Of a DNA stretch of 64,000 nt, positions 43,732-52,623 are shown piece by piece; position 1 is the first letter of the stretch; every line of letters begins with the position of its first letter. Where the stretch lies: NCBI GenBank assembly GCA_017569305.1, contig CP069418.1, positions 2,418,001 to 2,482,000 of the forward strand. The letters run 5' to 3'. Below the pieces are notes generated by a model that had not been told where the DNA came from, did not search any database, and saw only the letters and a list, made by a program, of their open reading frames with translations. The position numbers and the translations under genes were made by a program. This DNA is from Clostridiales bacterium FE2011 (GTDB lineage Bacteria > Bacillota > Clostridia > Christensenellales > Aristaeellaceae).

Positions 43732-44589
43732 ATGAGAAGCGCGAAAGTGATCATTGCTGTGGCCCTGGTTCTGATGCTGCTGTGCGGAACAGCGGCTGGT
43801 GAAACCTGGCGGGCGGCAGAAGAAGATTATCCGATGTTTGAGACGCTCCTGGAGCGGCTGGAAACAGAGGAAAGGGATAAAGTCAAGGCGGATCGGAAAG
43901 AGCTGGATGATATCCTGGAAATGATCCACCTGAAGAGCGCGGAGGAGTATGAAGTGGGCCGCGCGATTGTGGACCACTGGTACGGATCGGTAAAGAACAG
44001 CAATTACCGCAGATTCGCCTACAGGGGAGAAGAAACGGCCACGCCGCTGGAGCGGAGCGGCCTGGATTTCAGCGGAAAGCATGCCTTTGTGGTACTGGGA
44101 TACCAGCTGCAGGACGGAGAGATGACCGAGGAGCTGAAGGGTCGCTGCAACGCGGCAGCCGCGGCTGCCCGGTCCTTCCCGGAATCGCTGGTGATCTGTA
44201 CCGGCGGCGCTACGGGCCAGAGAAACTGGGAAAACCATACCGAAGCCGGGGAAATGAAGATGTACCTGGCGCGGGACTGCCATATCGACGCGGACAGGAT
44301 CCTGACGGATGAGCAGGCGCAGACCACGCTGGAGAACGCGCAGAATGTTTTCCTGATCCTGAAGCAGCAGGGCATCGAGAAGATCACGCTGGTGACCTCT
44401 GATTATCACCAGATGTGGGCACAGATCCTGTTCAATGCTGTGGCGGCAATCTGGAAAGCACGGACAGGAATGGAAGTCAGCATTGTGGGCAACTACAGCT
44501 ATACCGTGCGACCGGGAACAAAATCGACGGGCGGCGGAATCAGCGCGCTGAGAGTACTGCTTAGAGAAGGCATTACGGTAGAGCCGTAA
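43732..44589 (+). CDS. YdcF/ElyC-family (DUF218) exported protein
   Basis: 285 residues. A signal peptide (VIIAVALVLMLLCGTAAG) is followed by a helical region and a DUF218 domain from about residue 115: VVLGYQLQDGEMTEELKGRC, ICTGGATG, EAGEMKMYLARDCHI and TLVTSDYHQ are its usual blocks. The family is linked to envelope processes in E. coli (ElyC, SanA) but biochemistry is poorly known. Here the protein looks secreted and not multi-pass. A 12-bp hairpin covers its stop codon. Confidence 0.82.
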   Translation: MRSAKVIIAVALVLMLLCGTAAGETWRAAEEDYPMFETLLERLETEERDKVKADRKELDDILEMIHLKSAEEYEVGRAIVDHWYGSVKNSNYRRFAYRGEETATPLERSGLDFSGKHAFVVLGYQLQDGEMTEELKGRCNAAAAAARSFPESLVICTGGATGQRNWENHTEAGEMKMYLARDCHIDADRILTDEQAQTTLENAQNVFLILKQQGIEKITLVTSDYHQMWAQILFNAVAAIWKARTGMEVSIVGNYSYTVRPGTKSTGGGISALRVLLREGITVEP

Positions 44590-44595
44590 TGCCTT
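44567..44595 (+). terminator. Hairpin over the stop codon
   Basis: AAGGCATTACGG-TAGAG-CCGTAATGCCTT; no T-run, so mRNA 3' stabiliser or weak terminator. Confidence 0.5.
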
Positions 44596-44624
44596 CCAAT
44601 GAATAATGAATACTGAAAACTTAA

Positions 44625-44675
44625 AACTTAAAAATGAAGGAAGAAATCGCACCCGTCGGGTGCGATTTCTTTGAA
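44625..44675 (+). terminator. Tagged terminator
   Basis: ACTTAAAAATGAAGG tag, then AAGAAATCGCACCC-GTC-GGGTGCGATTTCTT and TTG. Confidence 0.8.
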
Positions 44676-44713
44676 TGTAAGGTTCAAGGAAAAAGAATGT
44701 GGAGAAGTGAAGG

Positions 44714-44788
44714 AATGTGACAGAGGGACAGCCCTACCTGTCATCGTTTTAAAGAACGTGACAGTAGGGCTGTCCCTGCTGTCACATT
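44714..44788. repeat. TGTCAC-type palindromic element, complete copy
   Basis: AATGTGACAGAGGGACAG ... CTGTCCCTGCTGTCACATT with inner CCTGTCAT and GTGACAG arms. Confidence 0.8.
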
Positions 44789-44844
44789 GCGCTGTAGTGA
44801 TGAGTGAAAAGTGAAGAGTGTAGAGTTGACCCCGTTCTGCAGCT

Positions 44845-45867
44845 TTAGATCGCGCGCTTCGCTGCCTCTAAAGCAGCAATCACACGGTCACACCAGGAAT
44901 CGAACTCGGGGTCTTCACGCTGGCACTCCGGATGGGAAAGGATATAATCCAGGGCCTTGCGGACGCCGATGTGGAAGGGGACGTCTGTCCGCATGGCGGG
45001 GACCGCCCGCTTCAGCTTCCGGTTGTCGAAGACAACGGAGACGGATTTGTCGCCGATGAGGCCGCCGGTGAAATCATAGCCGTAAGGCTTTCCTGCTTCC
45101 GCGAGGAAATCTGCGGAAACGTGATAGGGCACCAGCGTTTTGCCCAGCGCGTCGGCGATGGTCTGGTGAATCTGGTCCCAGGTCAGGGTTTCATCCCCGG
45201 TGATCTGGAAGGCCTCGCCGATGGCGTGCCGGTTGCCCATGAGGCCGATGAAGCCCCGGGCAAAGTCTGTGTTGAAGGTAAGGGTCCACAGGGAGGAACC
45301 GTCGCCGGGAATGATGACGGGCTTGCCCTCCATGATCCGGCGGATTACCTGCCAGGAACCGTTTTTGCCGTGGACTGCCACGGGAATGCTCCGCTCGTCA
45401 TAGGTGTGGCTGGGGCGGACGATGGTCACCGGGAAGCCTTCCTCCCGGTGCTTTTTCATGAGGAAGTCCTCACAGGCAATCTTGTTCCTGGAGTATTCCC
45501 AGTAGGGATTGGCCAGGGAGGTACCCTCCGTGATGACGTAGCTGGCAGCTGGCTTCAGGTAAGCGGAGGCGGAGCTGATGTAGATATACTGCCGGGTTTT
45601 GCCCCGGAACAGCCGCCAGTCCCGTTCCACCTGGTCCTGAGTGAAGCCGATGAACTCGCAGACCGTGTCAAAGGTATGGTCCCGGAGCTTTTCCGCCACG
45701 GCCTGCTCATCGTTGATATCCGCAGTGATGGTGTTCACGCCGGCGGGTACGTCCGCGGCGCGGTTGCCCCGGTTGAGAAGCCAGACGTCCCAGCCGGGTG
45801 TTTCAGCCAGCTGGCGGACAATGGCCATGCTGATGGTTCCGGTTCCGCCGATAAACAGTGCCTTCAT
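44845..45867 (-). CDS. NAD-dependent epimerase/SDR-family protein
   Basis: 340 residues. The N-terminal Rossmann motif is GGTGTISMAIVRQL, close to the extended SDR pattern GxxGxxG. The catalytic Ser (ISSASAYLK) and a YSRNK segment with the Tyr-x3-Lys pair (WEYSRNKIACE) are in the expected order. Cytoplasmic, about the length of UDP-sugar epimerases or chloroplast-RNA-binding-like SDRs. It stands alone between repeat-rich gaps. The substrate is unknown; a nucleotide-sugar is the usual guess. Confidence 0.85.
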   Translation of the reverse strand: MKALFIGGTGTISMAIVRQLAETPGWDVWLLNRGNRAADVPAGVNTITADINDEQAVAEKLRDHTFDTVCEFIGFTQDQVERDWRLFRGKTRQYIYISSASAYLKPAASYVITEGTSLANPYWEYSRNKIACEDFLMKKHREEGFPVTIVRPSHTYDERSIPVAVHGKNGSWQVIRRIMEGKPVIIPGDGSSLWTLTFNTDFARGFIGLMGNRHAIGEAFQITGDETLTWDQIHQTIADALGKTLVPYHVSADFLAEAGKPYGYDFTGGLIGDKSVSVVFDNRKLKRAVPAMRTDVPFHIGVRKALDYILSHPECQREDPEFDSWCDRVIAALEAAKRAI

Positions 45868-45884
45868 GGTTGACCCCCCTAAAA

Positions 45885-46200
45885 TAATTCATAATTCATA
45901 ATTCATAATGCATAATTAATATGGTCTCCGGATATGTAGTGTTCCGGTTACCGGGAGGTTTACATCTCCGGAGGAGACTGCGTCATCGCTTTATGCGATG
46001 TCAATGAAGAATTCATAATTCATAATGCATAATTAATATGGCCTCCGGACATGTAGAGTTCCGGTTGCTGGAAGGTTTACATCTCCGGAGGAGACTGCGT
46101 CATCGCTTTATGCGATGTCAATGAAGAATTCAGAATTCATAATTCAGAATTAATGTGGCCTCAGGACAGATGGTGTTCCGGTTGCTGGAGGGTTTATATC
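45885..46200. repeat. 117-bp tandem repeat, about 2.6 copies
   Basis: Units start near 45918, 46035 and 46152. Each unit has an AATTCATAATTC string, a TATGG(C/T)CTCCGGA block, CTCCGGAG and the hairpin CATCGC-TTTAT-GCGATG. The third copy is truncated. Fills the gap between the SDR and GH31 genes. Confidence 0.88.
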
Positions 46201-46379
46201 TGCGAAGAATGACAATGTGGAGGCAATAGTGTTCCGGGTGCGTTCCCGGATTTGAACGGGAGGGGAGATCTCTCCACTCCTTTTAGTCGGTCGAGATGAC
46301 AATAAAGGCGTGAAGGTTTATTCGATGCAAAAGGATACCGTAGCGGAGCAACTCATAATTGTGAATTATGAATTATGAA

Positions 46380-48422
46380 TTATATATTTACGATCCTGGA
46401 GAGGAATTTGTCGGGAACGAGGGCAATTTGGGTCAGGCCGGATTCGAGATCCGGGTCAGTGGTGGTGCCGTCGTCCCGGTAAAGCTCCAGGGCGCCTTCC
46501 TGCCCGATCTGTCCCAGGAGGGTGAAGGTGGTGTCATCCAGCAGCTCGGAGGATTCTCCGCCGGGGCAGAGCGGGACGGCATGGTTCTTCTTGACGAAGA
46601 GCGGGAACTCACCCAGGGCCAGGTCGATCCAGTGATCACCCTTCTCCAGCGGCTGGAGGTCATAATCCTGCGCGGAACGGAAGCGGATGAACAGCATATC
46701 CTCCGGCAGGTAAACGTACCGTCCGGCGGCGTTCTGCTCGTAGACGGGAGCGATCATGCAGTCCTCGCCGAGCATCAGCTGATCCTGGATATGGATGGCG
46801 CGCTGGTCAGCGGAATAATCAAAGGCCAGGGGACGGAAGAGCATCTCATCCCGCAGGGCGGCCTTCATGAACTCACTGTAGAGATAGGGCAGCAGGGCAT
46901 AGCGAACGGAAACGGTGTCCCGCATGGTTTCCCAGATGCTGAAGCGATAGATTTCCTGGTCCCGGGTATGGAGGGCGGAATGGTTCCGCATCAGGGGCGT
47001 GAAGACGCCCAGCTGCAGGAAGCGTTCCAGCAGGTCCTCCGTCACGTTGCAGCCGAAGCCACCCAGGTCGCAGCCGGTGAAGAGGAAGCCGCAGAGATTC
47101 AGGCTGGGAAGCATCTGCAGGGCCATCTTCAGGTGGCTCCACCAGGAGAAGTTGTCTCCCTGCCAGATACCGCCGTTGCGGTGGGCTCCGATGAAGGAGC
47201 TGCGGGAGAAGAGAAGCAGGCGCTTGTCCGGGCTGAAACGGCGGAAGCCTTCCGCCGTGGCCCGGGTCATGCCGGCACCGTAGAGGTTGTGCACCAGGTC
47301 GTGACGGACGGGCTTGCCGTCCACCAGGTGATAGAACCGGCGGTAGTCGTCCATGCTGTTGGCCATGCCAGAGAAGACGTCCTTCAGCCACCAGGTGGTT
47401 TCATAGTCCACGCCGCCGGCACGGATTTTGTCCGCGGCGGCAAAAGCGTCGGCGACGCCCTCGTCGGAATAGAAGAGGGCGGGCTCGTTCATATCATTCC
47501 AGAAGCCCTCAATGCCGGCCTCCAGCAGGGGACGGTAGAGATCGCCGAACCAGCGGCGCACATCCTCCCGCAGGAAATCCGGGAAGCAGCAGCGGCCCGG
47601 CCAGACGGCGGCCACGAAATCGCTGCCGTCTTCCTTTTTGCAGAAGCAATCCCCGGCTTTGCCGGTGTCATAGGGGGCATATCCTTCCTCCACTTTGATG
47701 CCCGCATCGATGATGGGCACCAGGCGGAGATGGTCTTCCTTCATCTCGTCCTGGAAACGCTTCAGGTCCGGGAAGGCGTCCGGCTTCCAGGTGAAGTTTT
47801 TGAAGTCCACCATATAGTCGATATCCAGGCATACGCCGTCCAGCGGAATATGGCGCTTCCGGTGCTCATTGACCACGGTGCGCACTTCTTCCTCGCTGGC
47901 ATAGCCCCAGCGGCTCTGGATATAGCCGAAGGCCCAGCGGGGCGGGAGATAGCTGCGGCCGGTGAGCTGACGGAAGGCGCGGGCAATGCCGGTGAGGGAC
48001 TCCTCCTCGATGAGGTATACGTCCAGGTTGCCGCTGAGGGAGGTGATGACCGCCTCGTCATGCTTTTCCCAGCCCAGGTCCCAGATGATCTTTCCCGGAT
48101 CGTCCAGGTAGAGGCCGAGGAGCCGGTCCGGGCTGAAGAAGACCAGCAGGTTGTGGCTGCCGTAGAGGCTGGGGCGCTCTTCCGTGTGATTGAACACATC
48201 GCTGTTCCAGCTTTCATAGCGGTGGCCGCGTTTATCAATGCCGCGCACGGCCTGGCCCAGGCCGAAGAGGACTTCCTCCGGATGGAGGGGCAGGGACAGG
48301 ATCACGCTGCCGTCCTCGCCGTAGCGCACGGTAAAGTAAGGCAGGGAGTCTTTCTCTGCCAGGAGGTTCTGTATCACTGCGTCCGTGGGAAGGGGCGCAC
48401 CAAAGGTGTACTTACGGATCAT
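46380..48422 (-). CDS. GH31 family alpha-glucosidase
   Basis: 680 residues, no signal peptide, so intracellular. GH31 landmarks are present: PPRWAFGYIQSRWGY, DGVCLDIDYM, the nucleophile Asp in GFWNDMNEPALF near residue 309, and the acid/base region IWQGDNFSWW with C-terminal GCDLGGFG. It would cleave alpha-linked glucose or xylose from oligosaccharides taken up by the cell. It stops beside an AATTATGAATTATG string. A CUT1 importer is encoded 8 kb away, but linkage is not direct. Confidence 0.93.
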   Translation of the reverse strand: MIRKYTFGAPLPTDAVIQNLLAEKDSLPYFTVRYGEDGSVILSLPLHPEEVLFGLGQAVRGIDKRGHRYESWNSDVFNHTEERPSLYGSHNLLVFFSPDRLLGLYLDDPGKIIWDLGWEKHDEAVITSLSGNLDVYLIEEESLTGIARAFRQLTGRSYLPPRWAFGYIQSRWGYASEEEVRTVVNEHRKRHIPLDGVCLDIDYMVDFKNFTWKPDAFPDLKRFQDEMKEDHLRLVPIIDAGIKVEEGYAPYDTGKAGDCFCKKEDGSDFVAAVWPGRCCFPDFLREDVRRWFGDLYRPLLEAGIEGFWNDMNEPALFYSDEGVADAFAAADKIRAGGVDYETTWWLKDVFSGMANSMDDYRRFYHLVDGKPVRHDLVHNLYGAGMTRATAEGFRRFSPDKRLLLFSRSSFIGAHRNGGIWQGDNFSWWSHLKMALQMLPSLNLCGFLFTGCDLGGFGCNVTEDLLERFLQLGVFTPLMRNHSALHTRDQEIYRFSIWETMRDTVSVRYALLPYLYSEFMKAALRDEMLFRPLAFDYSADQRAIHIQDQLMLGEDCMIAPVYEQNAAGRYVYLPEDMLFIRFRSAQDYDLQPLEKGDHWIDLALGEFPLFVKKNHAVPLCPGGESSELLDDTTFTLLGQIGQEGALELYRDDGTTTDPDLESGLTQIALVPDKFLSRIVNI

Positions 48423-48456
48423 TACGGATTCCTCACTTATTGCTATTTACGGGATC

Positions 48457-48485
48457 ATTGTAACACGGGGAAGGAAGGGAAACAA
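48457..48485 (-). promoter_or_regulatory. Promoter of the GH31 gene
   Basis: On the minus strand TTGTTT (48485-48480) and TACAAT (48462-48457), 17-base spacer. Confidence 0.55.
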
Positions 48486-48600
48486 GAAAGCAGAATAAAA
48501 CGTTCTATTTTGCGGAATACGGCCTTTTTTGTATACAGAATTCCGACTATGATTAACCTGAATAATTACTGCCAGAAAATGGATGCCTGGAGGTGTACAA

Positions 48601-50193
48601 GTGATATTGTTTCGAAGAAAGCTGATAAAGAAACTGAAGGACGCTTACGGGAAAGAGCCGGTGACTACATACTTTGACGGAGACATGAACTGGATCCGGA
48701 CCACCTGTGACGACAGGCGGGAAGAAGAGCCGGAACGGTTTTATGTGGACGATACCACCTGGAACGACCTGAACATGGACGCGGTATACAAGCGGATCAA
48801 CGCCTGCTGTTCCACCGCGGGGGAACAGCACCTGTACACTATGCTCCGGCGTCCCATGAACCGGGAGGAGTTTGAGCATGAGCGCGGGCTGATTACCATG
48901 ATGGAGCAGGAGCCGGAGAAACGGCTGAAGCTGCAGGTGCTCCTGTCCAGGCTGGGAGTGAACCGGGCCATCTACCTGAAGAACATCCTTAAGCCGAAGG
49001 AACGATCCAATTCCTGGCTGATCATCTACTGTCTGCTGTCCCTGTTCCTGCCGGTTTCCATTGTGTGCTTCGCGCTGATCGGCAAGCCGGTGCTCTGGAT
49101 GCCGCTGCTGGCATTTATGGTGAACGGTACGCTCCACGGAATTCGCCAGAAAAGCTGCGAGACGGAGATGCGGACAGCGAATTACTGCATTTCCCTGGCT
49201 TTGACGCTGGAACGGATCAGGAGGATGAAGGATGAAAAGCTGGACAGGTATCTGGAAAAGGCGTACGGGCACCTGAAACCGCTGAAATCCCTGATCAGGG
49301 GCGGAGGAATCGCGACAGATCCGGTTCCCGGGAGCGTGAAGGAGATGTTCATGACGCTCCTGCTCTGGGACCTGATCTACTTTGAGATTGTAAAGGTGAA
49401 ACTGGCGAAATATCACGACGACTTCCGGGTGATCCATGAAGCGGTCGGTGGACTGGACGCCGCCATCTCCATCGCTTCCTACAGGGCCAGCACGGAAGGA
49501 TACTGCGTGCCGGAAATTGACTATGACGCGGAAAAGCCTTTCATCCATGCGGAAGAGATCGTGCATCCGCTGCTGAAACAGGCGGTGCCGAATGAGCTGG
49601 CGCTGGACAAGTCCATGCTGATTACCGGTTCCAATGCCTCCGGCAAATCCACCTACCTGCGGGCGTCCATACTGAACGCGCTCTTTGCGCAGACCATCTG
49701 CACCTGCACCTGCAAGAACTACAAGGGCAGCCCGTTCCGGATCTATACTTCCATGGCGCTGACGGATGACGTGCTGTCGGGAGACAGCTACTATATTGCT
49801 GAAATCAAGTCCCTGAAGCGGATCCTGGATGACAGGAGTGAGGGTGAGTTTGTGCTGTGCGCGATTGACGAGGTGCTGCGCGGCACCAACACGATTGAGC
49901 GGATCGCCGCCTCGGCGGAGGTGCTGAATGCCCTGGACCAGGAGAGGGTACTGTGCCTGATCGCCACCCACGACCTGGAACTGTGCGACATGGCAAGCGA
50001 AGGGTACACCAGGGCGCACTTTGAGGAGAAGATCTCCGATGATGATATCCTGTTTGACTACAAGCTGAAGCCGGGGCCGGCAGTGAGCCGGAACGCGATT
50101 CATCTGCTGAAGCTGATCGGGTTCGATGAAGGCATCGTGAAAGCGGCACACAAGAGAGCGGACCAGTATGTAGCTACTGGCAAGTGGGAATGA
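48601..50193 (+). CDS. MutS-like ATPase with membrane segment
   Basis: 530 residues from the GTG at 48601, five bases after GGAGGTG; an in-frame ATG at 48583 precedes the ribosome site. The C-terminal half is a MutS/ABC ATPase: Walker A ITGSNASGKSTYLR at residue 341, Walker B LCAIDEVLRGTN near 420, and ATHDLELC. Mismatch-recognition domains are absent. Residues ~138-185 contain two hydrophobic segments (IIYCLLSLFLPVSIVCFALI), suggesting membrane attachment. Such membrane MutS-like proteins occur in Firmicutes and have no proven role in repair. It is monocistronic and transcribed away from GH31. Confidence 0.85.
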   Translation: MILFRRKLIKKLKDAYGKEPVTTYFDGDMNWIRTTCDDRREEEPERFYVDDTTWNDLNMDAVYKRINACCSTAGEQHLYTMLRRPMNREEFEHERGLITMMEQEPEKRLKLQVLLSRLGVNRAIYLKNILKPKERSNSWLIIYCLLSLFLPVSIVCFALIGKPVLWMPLLAFMVNGTLHGIRQKSCETEMRTANYCISLALTLERIRRMKDEKLDRYLEKAYGHLKPLKSLIRGGGIATDPVPGSVKEMFMTLLLWDLIYFEIVKVKLAKYHDDFRVIHEAVGGLDAAISIASYRASTEGYCVPEIDYDAEKPFIHAEEIVHPLLKQAVPNELALDKSMLITGSNASGKSTYLRASILNALFAQTICTCTCKNYKGSPFRIYTSMALTDDVLSGDSYYIAEIKSLKRILDDRSEGEFVLCAIDEVLRGTNTIERIAASAEVLNALDQERVLCLIATHDLELCDMASEGYTRAHFEEKISDDDILFDYKLKPGPAVSRNAIHLLKLIGFDEGIVKAAHKRADQYVATGKWE

Positions 50194-50267
50194 AGGGACA
50201 GGTAGGAGGTAGGAAGTAGGAGGGAGGAGGTATTTCCTCCTAATTAATACTTAAAACTTAAAACTTT

Positions 50268-50371
50268 GTGATCGCCGTAATCCATTTCTTCTGCGCCTCT
50301 GGCTTGAAGAAATGGACGGCTGTAACATGGCAGTTGTTACCCAAATCAAAGATTTGGACGACTGCTCAATA
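50268..50371. repeat. Two-hairpin dispersed element, copy 1
   Basis: GATCGCCGTAATCC, a variable stem CATTTCTT/AAGAAATG, then GACGGCTGTAACATGGC, GTTACCCAAATCAAAGATTT and GGACGACTGCTC. The second copy at 61575-61665 shares the constant parts but has a different, still-pairing variable stem. Confidence 0.65.
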
Positions 50372-50374
50372 ACT

Positions 50375-50424
50375 TAAAAATGGCGGAGGAAACACTTTCC
50401 GGATGGAAAGTGTTTCTTTTGAAT
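50375..50424 (+). terminator. Tagged terminator
   Basis: ACTTAAAAATGGCGG tag, then GAAACACTTTCC-GGAT-GGAAAGTGTTTC and TTTTG. Confidence 0.8.
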
Positions 50425-50929
50425 GGATTCATTGGATGGTTGAGGCGATGGAGAGCGGGAATATGACAGAGGGGACAGTTCCGCAACCTCAATCGTCGCA
50501 CTGCTCTCTTGGAGCGGTCGCATTGCTTGTTTCGGTAAGGATTCGCGCGCGCACCGCGGGCGGAATTCCCGCCTCGCGCACCGCGCACGACAGGACTCCA
50601 CCTCGTTTTCGCCTTCGGCGAATATCCGCATCTTCAATAGTCGCAACTCCACACTGTGGAGCTTGCTCCTTTTCAGATGACCTCAGATCCGATGAAATTT
50701 CCGCCACTGGCGGTCATCGGCTCTTCGCCCCCACTGGGGCACCTCTCGGATTGTTCCCCAACTGTCACGTTCTTATAGAATGATGACAGGTAGGGCTGTC
50801 CCGCAGTCACATTCCCGCATGGTGCGTGATGGATAAAAAGCTTACAGATAGTGGAGGTAAGGGAGAGCAGTTGACAGAGGGACGGCGGAGTAAATCATTA
50901 TGAATTATGAATTGTGAATTATGAATTGA

Positions 50930-50958
50930 AAAAGGAGGCAGTTTCCTGTCTCCTTTTT
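50930..50958 (-). terminator. Bidirectional terminator of the NfeD-FloA operon
   Basis: AAAAAGGAG-G-CAG ... CTG-T-CTCCTTTTT, T-runs on both strands, four bases from the last stop codon. Confidence 0.8.
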
Positions 50959-50961
50959 CGT

Positions 50962-51405
50962 TTATTTCCGTTTAAGTATCTCGCTCATCACGATGCCGTT
51001 GACAATGTCGCTGCCGGTCCAGCTCAGCTGGAGGCCGGGACCAGCCACTTCAGTGACGGGTTCCGCGGCCTGGGCGGCGGAAAGGGGAGCAAGCTGCTCA
51101 TCGTGGCAGGGATCAAATCCTTCGCCGGTATCGGCGCTCATGCTGCCCTGGTAAACCGAATCATCGTGCTCAGTGACGGTGATGGTGGGCTGCATGACTG
51201 TCGGGCGGAAGAAGGAACCTTCTTCAGACTGCGGGACAGGTGCGGGCGCTTTGGCTTCCGCTTTCGGAGCCTTATGCTGCTTCTGCGGGGCCGTCTTTGC
51301 GGTTCCGGCATTCTTTTCGGCCTGCTCCTTGACCTGCCTGGCAAGCTTCATGCATCCGGCGACGATGATGTAGATGAATGCAAGTAGAAAAATGGAAGAT
51401 GGCAT
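50962..51405 (-). CDS. Small membrane-anchored protein of the NfeD-FloA operon
   Basis: 147 residues. One N-terminal membrane helix (IFLLAFIYIIVAGCM), then a Lys/Ala/Pro-rich linker (residues ~22-60) and an acidic domain of about 85 residues without a known motif. The ribosome site AAAGGAG is buried in a perfect hairpin GAAAGGA-GTA-TCCTTTC. Third gene of the operon, 169 bases after floA. A role at flotillin membrane domains is guessed from context only. Confidence 0.65.
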   Translation of the reverse strand: MPSSIFLLAFIYIIVAGCMKLARQVKEQAEKNAGTAKTAPQKQHKAPKAEAKAPAPVPQSEEGSFFRPTVMQPTITVTEHDDSVYQGSMSADTGEGFDPCHDEQLAPLSAAQAAEPVTEVAGPGLQLSWTGSDIVNGIVMSEILKRK

Positions 51406-51574
51406 CGAAAGGATACTCCTTTCATTTTAATTCAGAATTCAGAATTCAGAATTCAGAATTAATGGCTATATGCTGGACGTTCAGAATAACTCGTTGCGTG
51501 CTTAATGTCATTCTGAACGGAGCCGCTTGCGGCGGAGTTGAAGAATCTTCTCCGTCGCAGCGGTTAATTGTTCA

Positions 51575-52582
51575 TTATTTTTTTCCTTTGGGCTGTTCGC
51601 CGGCGGTCTGCTGGGGAGTGCTGGCCTTGGCGATGGATTCACGCATTTCGGTATCGGCAATGGTGTTCTTCATCTGGTAGTAATCCAGGACACCCAGTTT
51701 GCCGTCACGCAGTGCGGCTGCCATGGCGCGCGGCACTTCGGCCTCGGCCTCGACCACCTTCGCGCGCATCTCCTGCACGGAAGCCTTCATTTCCTGCTCG
51801 TGGGCAACAGCCATTGCGCGGCGCTCTTCCGCCTTCGCCTGGGCGATGCGGCGGTCGGCTTCGGCCTGGTCCATCTGCAGCTGGGCACCGACGTTACGGC
51901 CGACGTCCACGTCCGCGATATCGATGGAGAGGATTTCGTAGGCGGTACCGGCATCCAGACCCTTGTCCAGCACGGTGCGGCTGATCAGGTCAGGATTCTC
52001 CAGAACCTGCTTATGGGTTTCGGCGCTGCCGACGGTGGTAACAATACCTTCGCCGACACGGGCGATAACGGTTTCTTCACCGGCACCGCCGACCAGGCGT
52101 TCAATGTTGGTGCGCACGGTCACACGAGCCTTGGCCCGCAGTTCGATACCGTCCTTTGCGATAGCGGCAACCACGGGGGTCTCAATGACCTTCGGGGTAA
52201 CGCTCATCTGCACAGCCTGGAAAACGTCACGGCCGGCCAGGTCGATGGCGCAGGCCTTTTCAAAAGCCATTTCGATGTTGGCGCGCTGGGCGGCGATCAG
52301 GGCGTTGATGACGCGGTCTACATTACCGCCGGCCAGGTAGTGGGTTTCCAGCTGGCTGATGGTCAGGTCCAGACCGGCTTTGTTGGCCTTGATCAGGGGG
52401 TACACCAGGCGCTGGGGCACGATCCGGCGGATCCGCATACCAACGAGGGCGCTGATCGGGATGTGCACGCCGCTGGCCAGGGCAGAGATCCACAGGCCCA
52501 TGGGCACGAAGTGAAGGAAGATAGCCAGGGCAATGATTACGATAACAACGATGGCTATAATAAGAGCTGCTGAACCGGGCAT
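51575..52582 (-). CDS. floA: Flotillin-like protein FloA
   Basis: 335 residues. An N-terminal hydrophobic hairpin (residues ~5-45) precedes a SPFH/PHB-like domain and a long Ala/Glu/Arg coiled region with [33 protein letters not shown] and [19 protein letters not shown], signature text of FloA/YqfA. It organises membrane microdomains. AAGGAGGAATAACACT precedes the ATG. It lies 41 bases after nfeD, the normal yqeZ-yqfA arrangement in Firmicutes. Confidence 0.95.
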   Translation of the reverse strand: MPGSAALIIAIVVIVIIALAIFLHFVPMGLWISALASGVHIPISALVGMRIRRIVPQRLVYPLIKANKAGLDLTISQLETHYLAGGNVDRVINALIAAQRANIEMAFEKACAIDLAGRDVFQAVQMSVTPKVIETPVVAAIAKDGIELRAKARVTVRTNIERLVGGAGEETVIARVGEGIVTTVGSAETHKQVLENPDLISRTVLDKGLDAGTAYEILSIDIADVDVGRNVGAQLQMDQAEADRRIAQAKAEERRAMAVAHEQEMKASVQEMRAKVVEAEAEVPRAMAAALRDGKLGVLDYYQMKNTIADTEMRESIAKASTPQQTAGEQPKGKK

Positions 52583-52623
52583 AGTGTTATTCCTCCTTAA
52601 TAATGTTTACATTCAATCCAGTT

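Larger units (their letters stand above)
50194..50961. repeat. Gene-free repeat region
   Basis: Holds GGTAGGA strings (50201-50232), the two-hairpin element (50268-50371), a tagged terminator (50380-50420), a TGTCAC-type element split by a ~290-base GCACCGCGGGCGGAATTCCC-bearing segment (50463-50815), an AATTATGAATTGTGAATT string and a terminator. The short frames in it are not supported. Confidence 0.7.

Noticed and set aside
46368..48677. 769-codon open frame opposite the GH31 gene
   Set aside because: Exact antisense of a well-supported glycosidase; the product has low-complexity Val/Glu/Gly composition and no domain. Such frames come from GC-rich third positions.
48553..50151. 532-codon frame opposite the MutS-like gene
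   Set aside because: Shadow of the ATPase gene; no motif or ribosome site.
50403..50783. Short frames in the repeat region
   Set aside because: Frame lies in tagged terminator plus repeat segments, no ribosome site.
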